Positions 17,098 to 27,239 are shown, numbered from the stretch's first letter. The stretch is 64,000 bases of DNA from Methylocystis heyeri (GCF_004802635.2 NZ_CP046052.1:3511501-3575500), one strand, 5' to 3'. The notes: generated from the letters alone by a model not told the origin. Made by a program: numbers and translations.

Positions 17098-17517
17098 TTA
17101 CGCTTCATTCGCAGCAAGGCGGATGACCTCGCGCCGAATGCGATCGCCATGGCAGGGCCGCTGCGGCCGGCCCGGCGGTTGGGCGCACCAGCAACGCAAG
17201 GCGATTTTCTCGCCCGCACGCAGACGGTCGGCGATCGCGCTTATGGCTAGGGTTTTGGGGCCGTTTTCTGAGAGATCCTTGTCGAGGTCGCTCTCATAAG
17301 CCGCGATGACCCGCAGCCGCTCCTGCAGGTCGTGCTGGTCACGCAGGACATAGGGATTCCCGAGAACGGGGTTAGTCCGGTCGACATCGATTATCATCTC
17401 ATCCGGTTCCGCGGCGAGACCGCCCTTGCGTTTCGAGACGACGCGGATGCGCGCTTCGAGATTTTCCCGCCAGTCTGGCGCGGACGAGTCGAAGAGGGAG
17501 AAGAGATTTGACTGCAT
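17098..17517 (-). CDS. DUF4326 domain-containing protein
   Basis: The 139-residue protein has IDVDRTNPVLGNPYVLRDQHDLQERLRVIAAYE near residues 43-75 and IALRCWCAQPPGRPQRPCHGDRIRREV near the end. These are the two signature parts of DUF4326 (GNP.. and LxCWCxxxxCHGD). The paired Cys and His residues may bind a metal. DUF4326 proteins are frequent in phages and accessory islands and have no established function. The integrase relic downstream fits an accessory origin. The start ATG at 17517 gives MQSNLFSLFD. Confidence 0.85.
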   Translation of the reverse strand: MQSNLFSLFDSSAPDWRENLEARIRVVSKRKGGLAAEPDEMIIDVDRTNPVLGNPYVLRDQHDLQERLRVIAAYESDLDKDLSENGPKTLAISAIADRLRAGEKIALRCWCAQPPGRPQRPCHGDRIRREVIRLAANEA

Positions 17518-17664
17518 GGGTCTAATTGGCGTCGTTGCGGGAGGGGGCGAAAAACCAGGTTAAGACATAATCCGTTGATTTAGAAGCTTCCCTGTCACGC
17601 CGTCCCAGATACAGGCATAGTTCCGCAGTCTCTGGTCGATGGCGGATAGGGCGACACAGGTCTC

Positions 17665-18771
17665 TCATTGCGTTTCCCGCGCGCAAACCGCGTCGATGAT
17701 GGACGCCGCTGCGTCGATTTCGCTTTCCTCGACGGTGAGCCGAGGAAATAGGCCAAGGAACGATCCCATGGCCCGGGTCAGGAGCCCGCATTCAGCCAGC
17801 ATCGCACGCACTGGCTCAGCTCCTCCGGGGCATGCCAGGCCTTGCATCAGGCCAATGCCGTCCCGCGCCGTAAACGCTCCGCGGCGCTTATAGAACAATG
17901 CCGCGAGCCGATCTTCGAGACGCCAACTTCGATTCTGCGCCTGTTCCAGAAAGCCAGGAGTCGCCAGCGCATCCACCAGGGCGTGCCCGGCCAGAAGCGC
18001 CGCCCGATCGACGAAAGTCGGGCGCCCCGGCGCCCCGCGCGCCACCTTTTGCGTGACCACCAGCGCGGCCAATGGCGAGGCGTTTCCATGCCGATGAAGG
18101 GCGACCATCACGTCCGGGGCCACGCCCGCCCATTCATGCGCCCACAGCATGCCTGTGCGACCGAGGCCACAAACGCTTTCGTCGAAAGCAAGGACGAGCC
18201 CATATTCGTCCGCGGTCTCGCGCAGCCGAGCCAGCATCTCTGGCGGGACGATCTCGAAACCGGCTTTCGTCCTCACCGGAGCAATCAGAATTCCAGCGGC
18301 CCTATTGTCGATTTCCGTGGCCAATCGGCCCGGATGGTCAGTTTGAAGCAGTGTGATTTCGTCATCGCCTTCCAAGCCAGGAGGCAAGCCTCCCGGTCCA
18401 TCCGAAACTCCGGCGCAGACTATGAGCCGGCGCCGCTTTGGACGGCCGCCGATCCGATGATGACGCCGCATCGTCTCCACGGCGCAGCGCCAAGCCTCCG
18501 CCTCGGAATCAAACAAGAAGGCGCGGTGGCCAAAAGAAACTGACGCGATTTTAGCGCAGAGAGCATCGGAGAGCCCGGCTGTATCCAGCGCCAATTCCGG
18601 CGCGCGAAACGGCTCATCCCCTAGCTGAGCCGATCCCGCCGACTTCTCCGGAAAACCGAGCGATGAACCCGAAAAGTCGAGTGGACCCCTCACTACAGAC
18701 CCGTCGCTCGCGACGACTGTCTCGATACGGTCACTGTGCTCATTGGCCGAATCTGAGGATGCGCCGGACAT
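17665..18771 (-). CDS. Class III aminotransferase-like protein lacking the PLP lysine
   Basis: The 368-residue protein resembles acetylornithine/ornithine aminotransferases in its second half: ETADEYGLVLAFDESVCGLGRTGMLWAHEWAGVAPDVMVA. The FDE aspartate (Asp197) is kept. In the next block, normally ..KGxGGGFP.., the sequence is LHRHGNASPL, so the Schiff-base lysine is replaced by His226. The N-terminal phosphate-binding GAEA..HG region is also unrecognisable. It is therefore probably not an active transaminase. It may be a degenerate or repurposed paralogue, although the frame is uninterrupted. It lies between accessory genes and the parB side. Confidence 0.65.
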   Translation of the reverse strand: MSGASSDSANEHSDRIETVVASDGSVVRGPLDFSGSSLGFPEKSAGSAQLGDEPFRAPELALDTAGLSDALCAKIASVSFGHRAFLFDSEAEAWRCAVETMRRHHRIGGRPKRRRLIVCAGVSDGPGGLPPGLEGDDEITLLQTDHPGRLATEIDNRAAGILIAPVRTKAGFEIVPPEMLARLRETADEYGLVLAFDESVCGLGRTGMLWAHEWAGVAPDVMVALHRHGNASPLAALVVTQKVARGAPGRPTFVDRAALLAGHALVDALATPGFLEQAQNRSWRLEDRLAALFYKRRGAFTARDGIGLMQGLACPGGAEPVRAMLAECGLLTRAMGSFLGLFPRLTVEESEIDAAASIIDAVCARETQ

Positions 18772-18887
18772 ATTCCGCTGCTCGAAGGCGAGGCGGCCCG
18801 TTTATCGAACTCGCGCCTGGCCTTCCGAATCAGCAGCAAACATCGAGCCACATGCTCTTGAGAGTTTGATGCCGTTCATCCGACGCC

Positions 18888-18990
18888 TAGAGCATTTTCA
18901 AGTCAGGCGGAAACGCCTGACGACTCGGAAAATGCGATACTCCAAGAAGTTAGAGCGCCGGTTTTGATTCAATCAAAACCGGCGCTCTAA
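18888..18990 (+). repeat. Dispersed repeat family 3 with long perfect palindrome
   Basis: The element has two parts. The first is AGCATTTTCAAGTCAGGCGG...CGGAAAATGC. The second is a perfect 20-base palindrome around one base at 18950-18990, with arms TTAGAGCGCCGGTTTTGATT. The gap 18772-19184 holds no gene. Confidence 0.75.
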
Positions 18991-19089
18991 GGGGAAATTT
19001 CGCGCGCGCGTTTGCTAAAGAAAATGCTCATTTTTACTTCGCCAGCCGCGCACCCGGCTTTTCCTCGCGCCGATCGAATATCGCTTACA

Positions 19090-19160
19090 GGGGGAAACAG
19101 CTGACGACCTGGAAATTGCGGCAACGGTTAGAGCGCCGGTTCTGATGCGATCGAAACCAA
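19090..19160 (+). repeat. Decayed second copy of repeat family 3
   Basis: GGGGGAAACAGCTGACGACC...GGTTAGAGCGCCGGTTCTGA follows the same order as 18905-18970 but with many changes, and the palindrome arm is broken. It is a direct repeat about 190 bases from the intact copy. Confidence 0.55.
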
Positions 19161-19184
19161 AGGCGCGTCTGCCGTTTCCAAACG

Positions 19185-20054
19185 TCACTCGGTCAGGCGC
19201 CGGCACAAGGCGTCGAGCTGTTCCAGGGTTTCGTAGCGAATCTTGAGCTCGCCCCGTTCGCCCTCGTGGCGGATGGCGACGGAAAGACCCAGGCTGTCGC
19301 TGAGGAGCTTTTCCATGGCCCTCGTATCGGCGTCCTTCTCTTCCCTGGGCTTGCGCGGCTTCGCCCCGGCTTCGGACGCCTGGCGCTGAGCGAGATGTTC
19401 GATATCGCGAACCGTCAGGCCCTCGTCGACGATCCGCCGCGCCACCGCGTCGGGATCCTTCACCGCCAGAAGCGCGCGCGCGTGCCCGGCCGAAATCGCG
19501 CCGTCCGCCACCAGACGGCGGCTCGCCTCGGGTAAATTCAGCAGCCGCAGCGTATTGGCGACATGAGGCCGACTCTTGCCGATGATCTTGGCGAGGTCGG
19601 ACTGCGAATAGCCAAAGTCTGCCGCAAGTCTTTCATAACCTTTGGCTTCTTCGATCGCGTTGAGATCGGCGCGCTGGACGTTCTCAATGATGGCCAGCTC
19701 CAGCGCCTCGCGGTCGTCGGCCTCGTGGATGACGACGGGAAGATCGGCCAGACCCGCGAGTTGGGCGGCGCGCCAGCGCCTCTCGCCGGCGATGATCTCA
19801 TAGGCGTCGGCGACGCCGGCGATGGTGCGCACGACGACGGGCTGGATGATGCCCTTTTCTTTTATCGAGGCGGCGAGATCGGAAAGCTCATCCTCGCGGA
19901 AAGTGGTGCGCGGGTTGCGCGGGTTGGGGCGCAGGAATTCGATGGGAATGCGGCGCTGTCCTCGGAAGCGTTCAGCAGTCGGCGCATCATCGCCGGCGTC
20001 GCCAATTAGAGCCGCCAATCCCCTGCCGAGGCGCGGCCGCGTTTCTTCAGCCAT
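19185..20054 (-). CDS. parB: Chromosome partitioning protein ParB
   Basis: The 289-residue protein has the N-terminal CTP-binding domain with IPIEFLRPNPRNPRTTF and the GERRWRAAQLAGL box. An HTH follows around SQSDLAKIIGKSRPHVANTLRLL (about residues 145-168), and the C-terminus is the dimerisation domain. ParB binds parS, spreads as a CTP-dependent clamp and recruits ParA and condensin to segregate origins. Two perfect parS sites lie within 3.4 kb. parA starts 24 bases upstream on the same strand. The order mnmE-mnmG-rsmG-parA-parB is the classic origin-proximal operon. Confidence 0.98.
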   Translation of the reverse strand: MAEETRPRLGRGLAALIGDAGDDAPTAERFRGQRRIPIEFLRPNPRNPRTTFREDELSDLAASIKEKGIIQPVVVRTIAGVADAYEIIAGERRWRAAQLAGLADLPVVIHEADDREALELAIIENVQRADLNAIEEAKGYERLAADFGYSQSDLAKIIGKSRPHVANTLRLLNLPEASRRLVADGAISAGHARALLAVKDPDAVARRIVDEGLTVRDIEHLAQRQASEAGAKPRKPREEKDADTRAMEKLLSDSLGLSVAIRHEGERGELKIRYETLEQLDALCRRLTE

Positions 20055-20078
20055 TTGTGTTATTTCCCTCGGCCTGCC

Positions 20079-20900
20079 CTATGCTGCGCGCAGCCGCCGT
20101 TCACGCTGGATCACTTCCGAAGCCAATCTCAAATAGGCCTGGCTGCCGGTGCATTTCAAATCATAGAGCAGGACGGGCTTGCCATGCGAGGGGGCCTCGG
20201 AGATGCGCACATTTCGAGGGATCATGGTCTCATAGACCTTATCTCCCATGAAACGGCGCACATCGGCCACCACTTGCGTCGCGAGATTATTGCGCGCGTC
20301 GAACATGGTGAGCACAATGCCATGGATTGAAAGCTTGGGGTTTAGCGTCCGCTTGATCTGATCGACCGTGGACAGAAGCTGCGAAAGACCCTCGAGGGCG
20401 AAGAACTCGCATTGCAGCGGCACCAGTATGGCGTCGGCGCTGGCCAGGGCATTGATGGTCAGCAGGTTCAGCGAGGGCGGACAATCGATCAGTATATAGC
20501 TGTAATGACGACCCTCGGCATGATTGGCGACCGCCGCCAACTCCCCGAGAGCGCGCTTCATGCGAAAAGCGCGATCCTTGTCGCCGGCGATCTCCAGTTC
20601 GACGCCCAGCAGATCCAGGGTGGAAGGCGCAACCGACAGCCGGGGCACGGCGGTTTCGACAATGGCGTCGTCCAGGCTGCTTTCGCCGACCAATACGTCA
20701 TAGGTCGAGACGGTCCGGCTCTTTCTGTCGACGCCGAGGCCGGTGGAGGCGTTGCCCTGCGGATCGAGATCGATGACCAGAACATTCTCGCCCACGGCGG
20801 CGAGAGCGGTTCCGAGGTTTATGGCCGTCGTGGTTTTACCCACGCCGCCTTTCTGGTTTGCCAGCACGAGAACGCGCGAGGCGTTGCGGGTTTCGGTCAA
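20079..20900 (-). CDS. parA: Chromosome partitioning ATPase ParA
   Basis: The 273-residue ParA/Soj has the deviant Walker A motif NQKGGVGKTTTAINLGTALA (about residues 14-33), Walker B DLDPQGNAST (about 45) and IDCPPSLNLLTINAL. It is the nucleoid-bound ATPase that moves the ParB-parS complex. There is no N-terminal HTH, so it is the chromosomal (type Ib-like) short form. It lies 4 bases after rsmG and just upstream of parB in the same operon. Confidence 0.98.
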   Translation of the reverse strand: MTETRNASRVLVLANQKGGVGKTTTAINLGTALAAVGENVLVIDLDPQGNASTGLGVDRKSRTVSTYDVLVGESSLDDAIVETAVPRLSVAPSTLDLLGVELEIAGDKDRAFRMKRALGELAAVANHAEGRHYSYILIDCPPSLNLLTINALASADAILVPLQCEFFALEGLSQLLSTVDQIKRTLNPKLSIHGIVLTMFDARNNLATQVVADVRRFMGDKVYETMIPRNVRISEAPSHGKPVLLYDLKCTGSQAYLRLASEVIQRERRLRAA

Positions 20901-20904
20901 GGAC

Positions 20905-21582
20905 TTAATCTCCCGAGACTTGCCCTGAAAATTGGCGGTCGGCGCGAAACTCTTTCGCTACAGCGATCAACCGCGCAGCGGAATTGGTGCGGCTGGCGAT
21001 GGTTCTGAATTGAAAACTACCTTCCGCCTCGAGGCTGGTCAATTCATTGCGCCAGTCTTCTCCCTTCAAAAAGGCGCCAATCCCCCCTTTCCACAGAACT
21101 TCTTGCGACCAGGCGACGAGTTGCGGCAGAGGCGCCAGAGCGCGCGCGCTCACGCCTTCGATTTTGCCGACGAGAGCGGGCAGTTCCTGCTCGATTCGTC
21201 CGACATGAACAATGGCAGGGGCTCCTGTTTCACGTGAAACAGCGCGCAGGAAGGCGGCCTTGCGCTGGTCGCTCTCGATCAGGTGAACCACTGCCCCTTC
21301 TCTCCCTTTCAGCAGCAGAGCTGTGACCATGCCCGGAAAACCGCCCCCAGACCCCAGATCGGCCCAGCACAAAATATCGGGGAACGAAGCGGCGATCTGC
21401 GCCGAATCGGCGAAGTGCCGCAGCCAAAGCGAGGGCAACGTCTGGGCCGATACCAGATTGATTTTCTTCTGCCAGGCGCGCAGAAGCGTTTCGTAGATAT
21501 CGAGCTCAGCGGTCACGGGGCGCAAAATCGGACAAAGATCGAGAGCCATCTCCCGATCACTCTGGGCGGCGGACCTGCTCAT
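20905..21582 (-). CDS. rsmG: 16S rRNA (guanine-N7) methyltransferase RsmG/GidB
   Basis: The frame is open to 21687, but the ATG at 21582 overlaps the mnmG stop as ATGA and gives [18 protein letters not shown], 225 residues, the normal size. The SAM site is [20 protein letters not shown] (about residues 72-91), followed by [21 protein letters not shown]. It methylates G527 of 16S rRNA, and its loss gives low-level streptomycin resistance. A perfect parS sequence is embedded in the gene, encoding part of AVSRETGAP. Confidence 0.96.
   Translation of the reverse strand: MSRSAAQSDREMALDLCPILRPVTAELDIYETLLRAWQKKINLVSAQTLPSLWLRHFADSAQIAASFPDILCWADLGSGGGFPGMVTALLLKGREGAVVHLIESDQRKAAFLRAVSRETGAPAIVHVGRIEQELPALVGKIEGVSARALAPLPQLVAWSQEVLWKGGIGAFLKGEDWRNELTSLEAEGSFQFRTIASRTNSAARLIAVAKEFRADRQFSGQVSGD
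21226..21241. promoter_or_regulatory. parS site 1
   Basis: TGTTTCACGTGAAACA is a perfect 16-base parS palindrome. It lies inside rsmG, about 1.2 kb from the parB start. Confidence 0.95.
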
Positions 21583-23429
21583 GCCCGTCTCGCCCTCGCC
21601 GCCAGAAGAGTCAGGGCCGCGGGGGTCATGCCTTCGATACGCTGAGCCTGTCCGATGGTTCGTGGTTTGAGGAAGGCGAGCTTGCACCTCAGTTCGGCCG
21701 ACAGCCCGGAGATCGCCCCGTAATCCAATTCCGGCGGAAGCGACAATTGCTCATCGCGCCGGAAGGCCTCGATATCGGAAGCCTGCCGATCGAGATAGAC
21801 CGCATAACGCGCGTCGATCTCAACCTGAGCTCCGGTCGCGGAGTCTATCGCCCCAAGCTCCGGCCAGATGGTCCGCAAACGATCCAGCGTGATCGCCGGA
21901 AAAGACAGCAGCGCAAAAGCGCTGCGCCGCTGCCCATCCTGATTCACCGCAAGCCCATGACGCGCGGCCGCTGATGAACTCAGACTCAACCCGGAAAGCA
22001 GCCGCCTTGCTTTTTCCAGCCGCGCCGCCCTGTCTTTAAAATGATCGGCCCGCTCCTTACCCACACAGCCGATAATCACACCGCGCGGCGTGAGTCTCTC
22101 GTCGGCATTGTCGGCCCGGAGAGAGAGTCGATATTCAGCGCGGGAAGTGAACATGCGATAGGGTTCGCTGACGCCCTGGGTCACGAGGTCGTCGATCATG
22201 ACCCCGATATAGGCTTCCGCCCTATCGAACAGCACCGGCGCCATATTGCCGACCGACGTCGCGGCGTTGAGGCCGGCGACAAGACCCTGGGCTGCAGCCT
22301 CCTCATAACCCGTAGTGCCGTTGATCTGCCCCGCGAAGAACAGTCCTTTTATTTTCTTGGTTTCGAGCGTCGCGAGAAGTTCGCGAGGGTCGATGAAGTC
22401 ATATTCTATGGCGTAGCCGGGACGTAAGATTCGAGCTTGCTCCAGACCCGGCACTGAATTGATGAAGGCCTGTTGGGTGGTTTCCGGCAGAGAGGTCGAG
22501 ACGCCATTGGGATAGATGGTGGCGTCGTCCAATCCTTCCGGCTCCAGAAAAATCTGATGTCCATCGCGGTCGCCAAAGCGCGTGACCTTGTCCTCTATCG
22601 AAGGACAATAACGCGGGCCCGGGCCCGAGATAGCGCCGGTGCGCATCGGCGATAGATCCAGATCCTTTCGAATGATCTTGTGGCTCTCGGCCGTGGTCCG
22701 AGTGATATGGCAGGCGATCTGCCGATTGACCACGACCTTGGTCAAAGACGAAAACGGCTCTGGCTCGGAGTCGCCCCATTGTTGCTCGAGCTTCTCCCAG
22801 GCGATGGTGGTTCCGTCCAGCCGCGGCGGGGTTCCGGTTTTCAGCCGGGCCACCGAGAAGCCCGCGTTGCGGAGGCTCGCCGCGAGGCCGATTGCGGCTG
22901 GATCTCCCATACGGCCGGCAGGGATGCGCTTGGGTCCGATATGGATGACGCCGTCGAGGAATGTGCCGGTCGCGAGCACGACCGCGCCCGCCTCGATAAA
23001 ACCTACGTCGAGGCGAACGCCGATCACCCGCCCCTGCTCGATCAGGAGATCCTCGACCGAGGCTTGCAGAAGCTTCAGCCCCGCTGTTCCGGCTATGGCG
23101 GCCTGCATGGCCTGGCGATAGAGCTTGCGATCGGCCTGGGCGCGTGGACCCCGGACTGCGGGCCCCTTGGAGCGATTGAGGACCTTGAACTGAATTCCTG
23201 CAGCGTCGGCGACTCGCCCCATCAGGCCGTCCAGTGCGTCGATCTCTCTAACCAGCTGCCCCTTGCCCAACCCGCCTATGGCCGGATTACAGGACATGGC
23301 GCCGATAGTCTCGCATGAGTGGGTGATGAGCGCGGTTTTTGCGCCGAGCCTCGCCGATGCGGCTGCGGCCTCGCAGCCGGCGTGGCCTCCCCCTATCACC
23401 ACAACGTCAAAGGCTCGCGCCTGTTTCAC
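21579..23429 (-). CDS. mnmG: tRNA uridine-5-carboxymethylaminomethyl modification enzyme MnmG/GidA
   Basis: The protein has the FAD motif [28 protein letters not shown] at its N-terminus. It also has [43 protein letters not shown] and the C-terminal helical MnmE-binding domain. With MnmE it makes (c)mnm5U34 in tRNAs. I place the start at GTG 23429 ([10 protein letters not shown]), with AAGGA 9 bases before it. TTG 23438 is possible, and the longer upstream frame runs into mnmE. The start codon lies within the second parS, so the palindrome encodes FHVKQ. About 616 residues, normal length. Confidence 0.95.
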   Translation of the reverse strand: MKQARAFDVVVIGGGHAGCEAAAASARLGAKTALITHSCETIGAMSCNPAIGGLGKGQLVREIDALDGLMGRVADAAGIQFKVLNRSKGPAVRGPRAQADRKLYRQAMQAAIAGTAGLKLLQASVEDLLIEQGRVIGVRLDVGFIEAGAVVLATGTFLDGVIHIGPKRIPAGRMGDPAAIGLAASLRNAGFSVARLKTGTPPRLDGTTIAWEKLEQQWGDSEPEPFSSLTKVVVNRQIACHITRTTAESHKIIRKDLDLSPMRTGAISGPGPRYCPSIEDKVTRFGDRDGHQIFLEPEGLDDATIYPNGVSTSLPETTQQAFINSVPGLEQARILRPGYAIEYDFIDPRELLATLETKKIKGLFFAGQINGTTGYEEAAAQGLVAGLNAATSVGNMAPVLFDRAEAYIGVMIDDLVTQGVSEPYRMFTSRAEYRLSLRADNADERLTPRGVIIGCVGKERADHFKDRAARLEKARRLLSGLSLSSSAAARHGLAVNQDGQRRSAFALLSFPAITLDRLRTIWPELGAIDSATGAQVEIDARYAVYLDRQASDIEAFRRDEQLSLPPELDYGAISGLSAELRCKLAFLKPRTIGQAQRIEGMTPAALTLLAARARRA

Positions 23430-23437
23430 GTGAAACA
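23422..23437. promoter_or_regulatory. parS site 2
   Basis: TGTTTCACGTGAAACA is a second perfect parS. It spans the start codon region of mnmG, 14 bases from the end of mnmE, and is about 2.2 kb from site 1. Confidence 0.95.
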
Positions 23438-23442
23438 ATCCT

Positions 23443-24747
23443 TCACTTCCCGATGCAAAAACGGGAAAAAACCGCGTCGAGAACCTGCTCGACCTCCACC
23501 GCGCCGAGAATCCTCTCCAACTGCCGCGAGGCCAATCGGATGTCTTCAGCAACGATCTCGAGCGGTTTATCCCGAACCATCGCACCTTCCAACAGGCTTC
23601 GCGCGCTTTCGATCGCCGCGCGATGACGCTCCCGGATCAGCAGAGCCGTTTCTCCGCCACCTAAAGCCTTATAAGCTCTCTCAGCGATCGCGTGGCAAAG
23701 CGCCTCGACTCCCTCCCCGCTCACCGACGAGATCGAAATTACGCCCGGAGCCGTTTCCGCTATGTCGGCCTTGGTCCCGATCCTGATGACTTCTGCATCC
23801 CCACCCAAGGACGGAACCGGCGCGCGCCCCCCTTCGGATAGCCATAAGATCAGATCGGCCTGCCCGGCGCGCGCCCTTGTGCGGGCGACGCCGATCCGCT
23901 CGATCTCGTCTCCGCTGTCCCGCAGGCCGGCGGTGTCGACCACGATCACCGGCAATCCTTCGAGATCCAGCTGCACCTCGATCATGTCCCGGGTCGTTCC
24001 GGGCAGTTCCGACACTATCGCAACTTCCCTTTGCGCAAGGCGATTCATCAAAGTGGATTTCCCCGCGTTGGGCGGTCCGAGCAGCAGGACCAGGAACCCT
24101 TCGCGCAGTCGTTCCGCGGCCGGCGCAGCCTTCAGCGCCTCCTCCATCTGGAGCAGCATCGGCGCAATAAGCCCGGTGAGCGAATCGATTGAAAAAACTC
24201 CAACGTCCGATTCGTCGGCAAAATCCAGCTCGGCCGCCGTCATCGCCTGCGCCCCGATGAGAGTCGCGCGCCACAGCTCCATCCTCTCCCGGAGTGCGCC
24301 CTCGGCCACCCGCAGCGCCTGGCGCCGCTGAAAAGCGGTCTGGGCGTCGATCAAATCCGCCAGACCCTCGGCCTGGGAAAGATCCATCTTCCCGCGCAGA
24401 AAAGCCCGCCGCGCAAATTCCCCGGGCTCCGCTGGCCTCAAGCCGCGAAAGCGCGCCAGCATCGACAGGACGGCCTCGACGATCGCCCGCCCGCCGTGCA
24501 GATGCAGCTCGGCGCAATCTTCTCCGGTTGCAGAACCAGGGGCAGGAAAATAGAGCGCCAGACCGTGGTCCAATATCTCCAGAGTCTGCGGATCGCGAAA
24601 ATAAGCGTAATGGGCGTGACGCGCCTTTAGAGCGACGCCGGTCAGCTCCTTCAGCGTCGATCCCGCCTCAGGCCCGGAAAGGCGCACGACCGCGACCGCA
24701 GAACGGCCGGCCCCCGTCGCCAAAGCAAAGATAGTATCCGCTGGCAT
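23443..24747 (-). CDS. mnmE: tRNA modification GTPase MnmE/TrmE
   Basis: The start at 24747 ([26 protein letters not shown]) is preferred to the upstream ATG because it matches the family start and has AGGGTGAGG before it. That gives 434 residues. It has an N-terminal formyl-THF domain, a central helical region, and a G domain with [16 protein letters not shown] (G1), GTTRD (G2), DTAGLRD (G3) and TKAD (G4). The C-terminal end FSRFCIGK carries the essential CIGK. It works with MnmG on U34 of tRNA and is first in the mnmE-mnmG-rsmG-parA-parB cluster. Confidence 0.97.
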   Translation of the reverse strand: MPADTIFALATGAGRSAVAVVRLSGPEAGSTLKELTGVALKARHAHYAYFRDPQTLEILDHGLALYFPAPGSATGEDCAELHLHGGRAIVEAVLSMLARFRGLRPAEPGEFARRAFLRGKMDLSQAEGLADLIDAQTAFQRRQALRVAEGALRERMELWRATLIGAQAMTAAELDFADESDVGVFSIDSLTGLIAPMLLQMEEALKAAPAAERLREGFLVLLLGPPNAGKSTLMNRLAQREVAIVSELPGTTRDMIEVQLDLEGLPVIVVDTAGLRDSGDEIERIGVARTRARAGQADLILWLSEGGRAPVPSLGGDAEVIRIGTKADIAETAPGVISISSVSGEGVEALCHAIAERAYKALGGGETALLIRERHRAAIESARSLLEGAMVRDKPLEIVAEDIRLASRQLERILGAVEVEQVLDAVFSRFCIGK

Positions 24748-24967
24748 TCTCGACCTCACCCTGGCGCGCTCACCCGCGAACGGAACCGTTCGAGCCTGAA
24801 GAAATCGCGCCGGATCACGTTGGAGCGCATTCATCGCAAATGCGCGTCAATTTTTATGGGATGCGCCACCAAGGATTTGGGGGATTCAGCCGCAAAATTG
24901 CAAGACCCATATCGCCATCGCCTCGCCTTAAGAGGCCATGCCCGCGAGCCGAGCCGCCCGCCCGACG

Positions 24968-25082
24968 TCTCATCCTGAGGCGCTTTTTGTGGAACGCAAA
25001 AAAGTCTCGAAGAATGTTCCAGCAGACGCGGCAGTCGACCGCCCTTCGAGACGCCCGCTGCACGGGCTCTCAGGGCGAGGGG
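24968..25082 (+). repeat. REP-like inverted repeat between rho and mnmE
   Basis: CTCATCCTGAGGCGC...AGTCTCGAAGAATG and CCCTTCGAGACGCCCGC...CTCTCAGGGCGAGG are typical of the common Hyphomicrobiales intergenic palindromic repeats. The rest of the 24748-25229 gap has only the rho terminator and no credible gene. Confidence 0.55.
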
Positions 25083-25154
25083 ACTTATTTTCTCGATATG
25101 GCTGCTCCCGAGCAGATCAACTGGATTTCGTATCACAACGAACCGTGCAGCTTA

Positions 25155-25197
25155 TCCAAAAGAAAGGGGCTCGCGAATGCGCTTCGCGAGCCCCTTG
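25155..25197 (-). terminator. Rho-independent terminator downstream of rho
   Basis: On the minus strand AAGGGGCTCGCGAA and TTCGCGAGCCCCTT form a perfect 14-base-pair stem with a 5-base loop. TCTTTT follows. Confidence 0.9.
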
Positions 25198-25229
25198 CAT
25201 GTCGTTTCCGGGACTTGTCGTCGTCCGGG

Positions 25230-26498
25230 TCAGGTGTTCATCGAATCGAAGAACGCGGCGTTGCCTTTCGGCGTCTCGCGCAATTTCCCGAGCAGGAATT
25301 CGATCGCGTCCACCGTGCCCATCGGGTTGAGGATGCGCCGCAGCACGTAGGTCTTTTTGAGGATATCGGTCGGAACCAGCAATTCCTCCTTGCGGGTGCC
25401 GGAGCGCGTGATGTCGATGGCGGGGAAGACGCGCTTGTCGGCCACCTTGCGGTCGAGGATGATCTCGGAATTGCCGGTGCCCTTGAATTCCTCGAAGATC
25501 ACTTCGTCCATGCGCGAGCCGGTGTCGATCAGGGCCGTCGCGATGATGGTGAGCGAACCGCCTTCCTCGATGTTGCGGGCGGCGCCGAAAAAGCGCTTGG
25601 GACGCTGCAGGGCGTTGGCGTCCACGCCGCCGGTGAGAACCTTGCCGGAGGAAGGCACCACAGTGTTGTAGGCGCGCCCTAAACGCGTGATCGAATCGAG
25701 CAGAATCACCACGTCGCGGCGATGCTCGACCAGGCGCTTGGCCTTTTCGATCACCATTTCGGCGACCTGCACATGCCGGACCGCCGGTTCGTCGAAGGTC
25801 GAGGAGACGACTTCGCCGCGCACGGAGCGCTGCATGTCGGTCACTTCCTCGGGACGCTCGTCGATCAGCAGAACGATCAGATAACATTCCGGGTGATTGG
25901 TGGTGATCGACTGGGCGATATTCTGCAGCAGAACGGTCTTGCCGGTGCGCGGCGGGGCCACCACCAGCGCGCGCTGGCCCTTGCCGATCGGCGCCACGAT
26001 GTCGATGACGCGGGCCGAAAGCTCCTTGCGGGTGGGATCGTCGATCTCGAGCTTGAGGCGCTCATTCGGATAGAGCGGCGTGAGATTGTCGAACGGTACC
26101 TTGTGCCGGATCTTCTCGGGCTCCTCGAAATTGATCGTATTGACCTTCAGGAGCGCGAAATAGCGTTCGCCCTCCTTCGGGCTGCGGATGATGCCCTCCA
26201 CGGTGTCGCCGGTGCGCAAGCCGAATTTGCGGATCTGGGAGGGGGACACATAGATGTCGTCTGGGCCCGCGAGATAGTTCGCGTCGGGCGACCTCAGGAA
26301 GCCGAAACCGTCCTGAAGAACCTCCACCACGCCTTCGCCGACGATTTCGACGTCGCGGCTGGCGAATTGCTTCAGTATTGCGAACAGCAGCTCCTGCTTG
26401 CGCAGCAGCGAGGCGTTCTCGACCTCGTGCTCTTCCGCAAAAGCCAGCAGCTCTGCAGCGGTTTTCGATTTAAGTTCTGAAAGTTTGATTTCCCGCAT
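25230..26498 (-). CDS. rho: Transcription termination factor Rho
   Basis: The 422-residue protein starts [23 protein letters not shown] (N-terminal helix bundle). The CSD/S1-like RNA-binding fold follows, with [31 protein letters not shown]. The ATPase has [21 protein letters not shown] (Walker A), [16 protein letters not shown] (Walker B), the Q-loop and the R-loop region. It is the hexameric RNA helicase that ends transcription. The length is normal. It is followed by its own intrinsic terminator. The 309 bases upstream to hemJ hold nothing recognisable; a long rho leader is common. Confidence 0.98.
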   Translation of the reverse strand: MREIKLSELKSKTAAELLAFAEEHEVENASLLRKQELLFAILKQFASRDVEIVGEGVVEVLQDGFGFLRSPDANYLAGPDDIYVSPSQIRKFGLRTGDTVEGIIRSPKEGERYFALLKVNTINFEEPEKIRHKVPFDNLTPLYPNERLKLEIDDPTRKELSARVIDIVAPIGKGQRALVVAPPRTGKTVLLQNIAQSITTNHPECYLIVLLIDERPEEVTDMQRSVRGEVVSSTFDEPAVRHVQVAEMVIEKAKRLVEHRRDVVILLDSITRLGRAYNTVVPSSGKVLTGGVDANALQRPKRFFGAARNIEEGGSLTIIATALIDTGSRMDEVIFEEFKGTGNSEIILDRKVADKRVFPAIDITRSGTRKEELLVPTDILKKTYVLRRILNPMGTVDAIEFLLGKLRETPKGNAAFFDSMNT

Positions 26499-26807
26499 GG
26501 GGAGAAGCCTCGAATAGATAGGCGAGCGGATTGAGCGGAGAGATGGCAGGAAAGAGGGGAGATCGACACCCTATGCGTCGGCTAAAGACCGGCGGTCGCG
26601 ACTGCAACATTCTGCCTTCGGGTGAGACAATTGTGCAATAAACGCTTTTCGCGCCGAGCGCAAGACGCAAGGCCCTCCCGCGAAGAGAGATTTGCCGCCC
26701 AAGGCCGATCGTGGGCTCCGCTACGGCTCCGACGACGGCCGGAAAGCGCCGTCGGCTTAACGGCGCGGTCGCGCGCACCCGGGCCATAATCGATCGCAAA
26801 GCACGGT

Positions 26808-27230
26808 TCAGAACGGCTTCACGATCACCAGGATAACGATCGCCATCATCAGCACGGTCGGGACTTCGTTGTAGAAACGATAGAATTTCGGATCCCGGAC
26901 GTTGCGGTCTTCCGCAAATGCGGCGACCAGCCGCCCATTGTAGAAGTGCACTCCGGTCATCAGCACGACCGCCAGCAGCTTGGCGTGAAACCAGCCGGCG
27001 TGAAAAAAACCCGCCTCGAAGGCCAGCGTCAGTCCGGTCGCCCAGGCGAGCAGCATCGACGGGATCATGATGATGCGGAGCAGCTTGCGCTCCATCGTCT
27101 TGAACAGCTCCGACTGCCCGCTCCCGGCCGGAACCCCGGCGTGGTAGACGAAGAGCCGCGGCAGGTAGAACATGCCCGCCATCCAGGCGATGATGGCGAT
27201 TACATGCAGGGCTTTGATCCAGAGATACAT
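26808..27230 (-). CDS. hemJ: Protoporphyrinogen IX oxidase HemJ
   Basis: The 140-residue membrane protein has four hydrophobic segments. It carries the family residues LWIKALHVIAIIAWMAGMFYLPRLFVYHAG (conserved His9) and RKLLRIIMIPSML. It oxidises protoporphyrinogen IX to protoporphyrin IX in the inner membrane, replacing HemG/HemY in most alphaproteobacteria. It starts 9 bases after the hemE stop, so hemE-hemJ form a haem operon. The length is normal. Confidence 0.95.
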   Translation of the reverse strand: MYLWIKALHVIAIIAWMAGMFYLPRLFVYHAGVPAGSGQSELFKTMERKLLRIIMIPSMLLAWATGLTLAFEAGFFHAGWFHAKLLAVVLMTGVHFYNGRLVAAFAEDRNVRDPKFYRFYNEVPTVLMMAIVILVIVKPF

Positions 27231-27239
27231 TTTGATCCC

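Noticed and set aside
17522-17791. 89-codon minus-strand frame downstream of the aminotransferase-like gene
   Set aside because: Out of frame with its neighbours, Arg-rich and without motifs.
24831-25136. 101-codon minus-strand frame between rho and mnmE
   Set aside because: It crosses a REP-like repeat and has no domain or good ribosome site.
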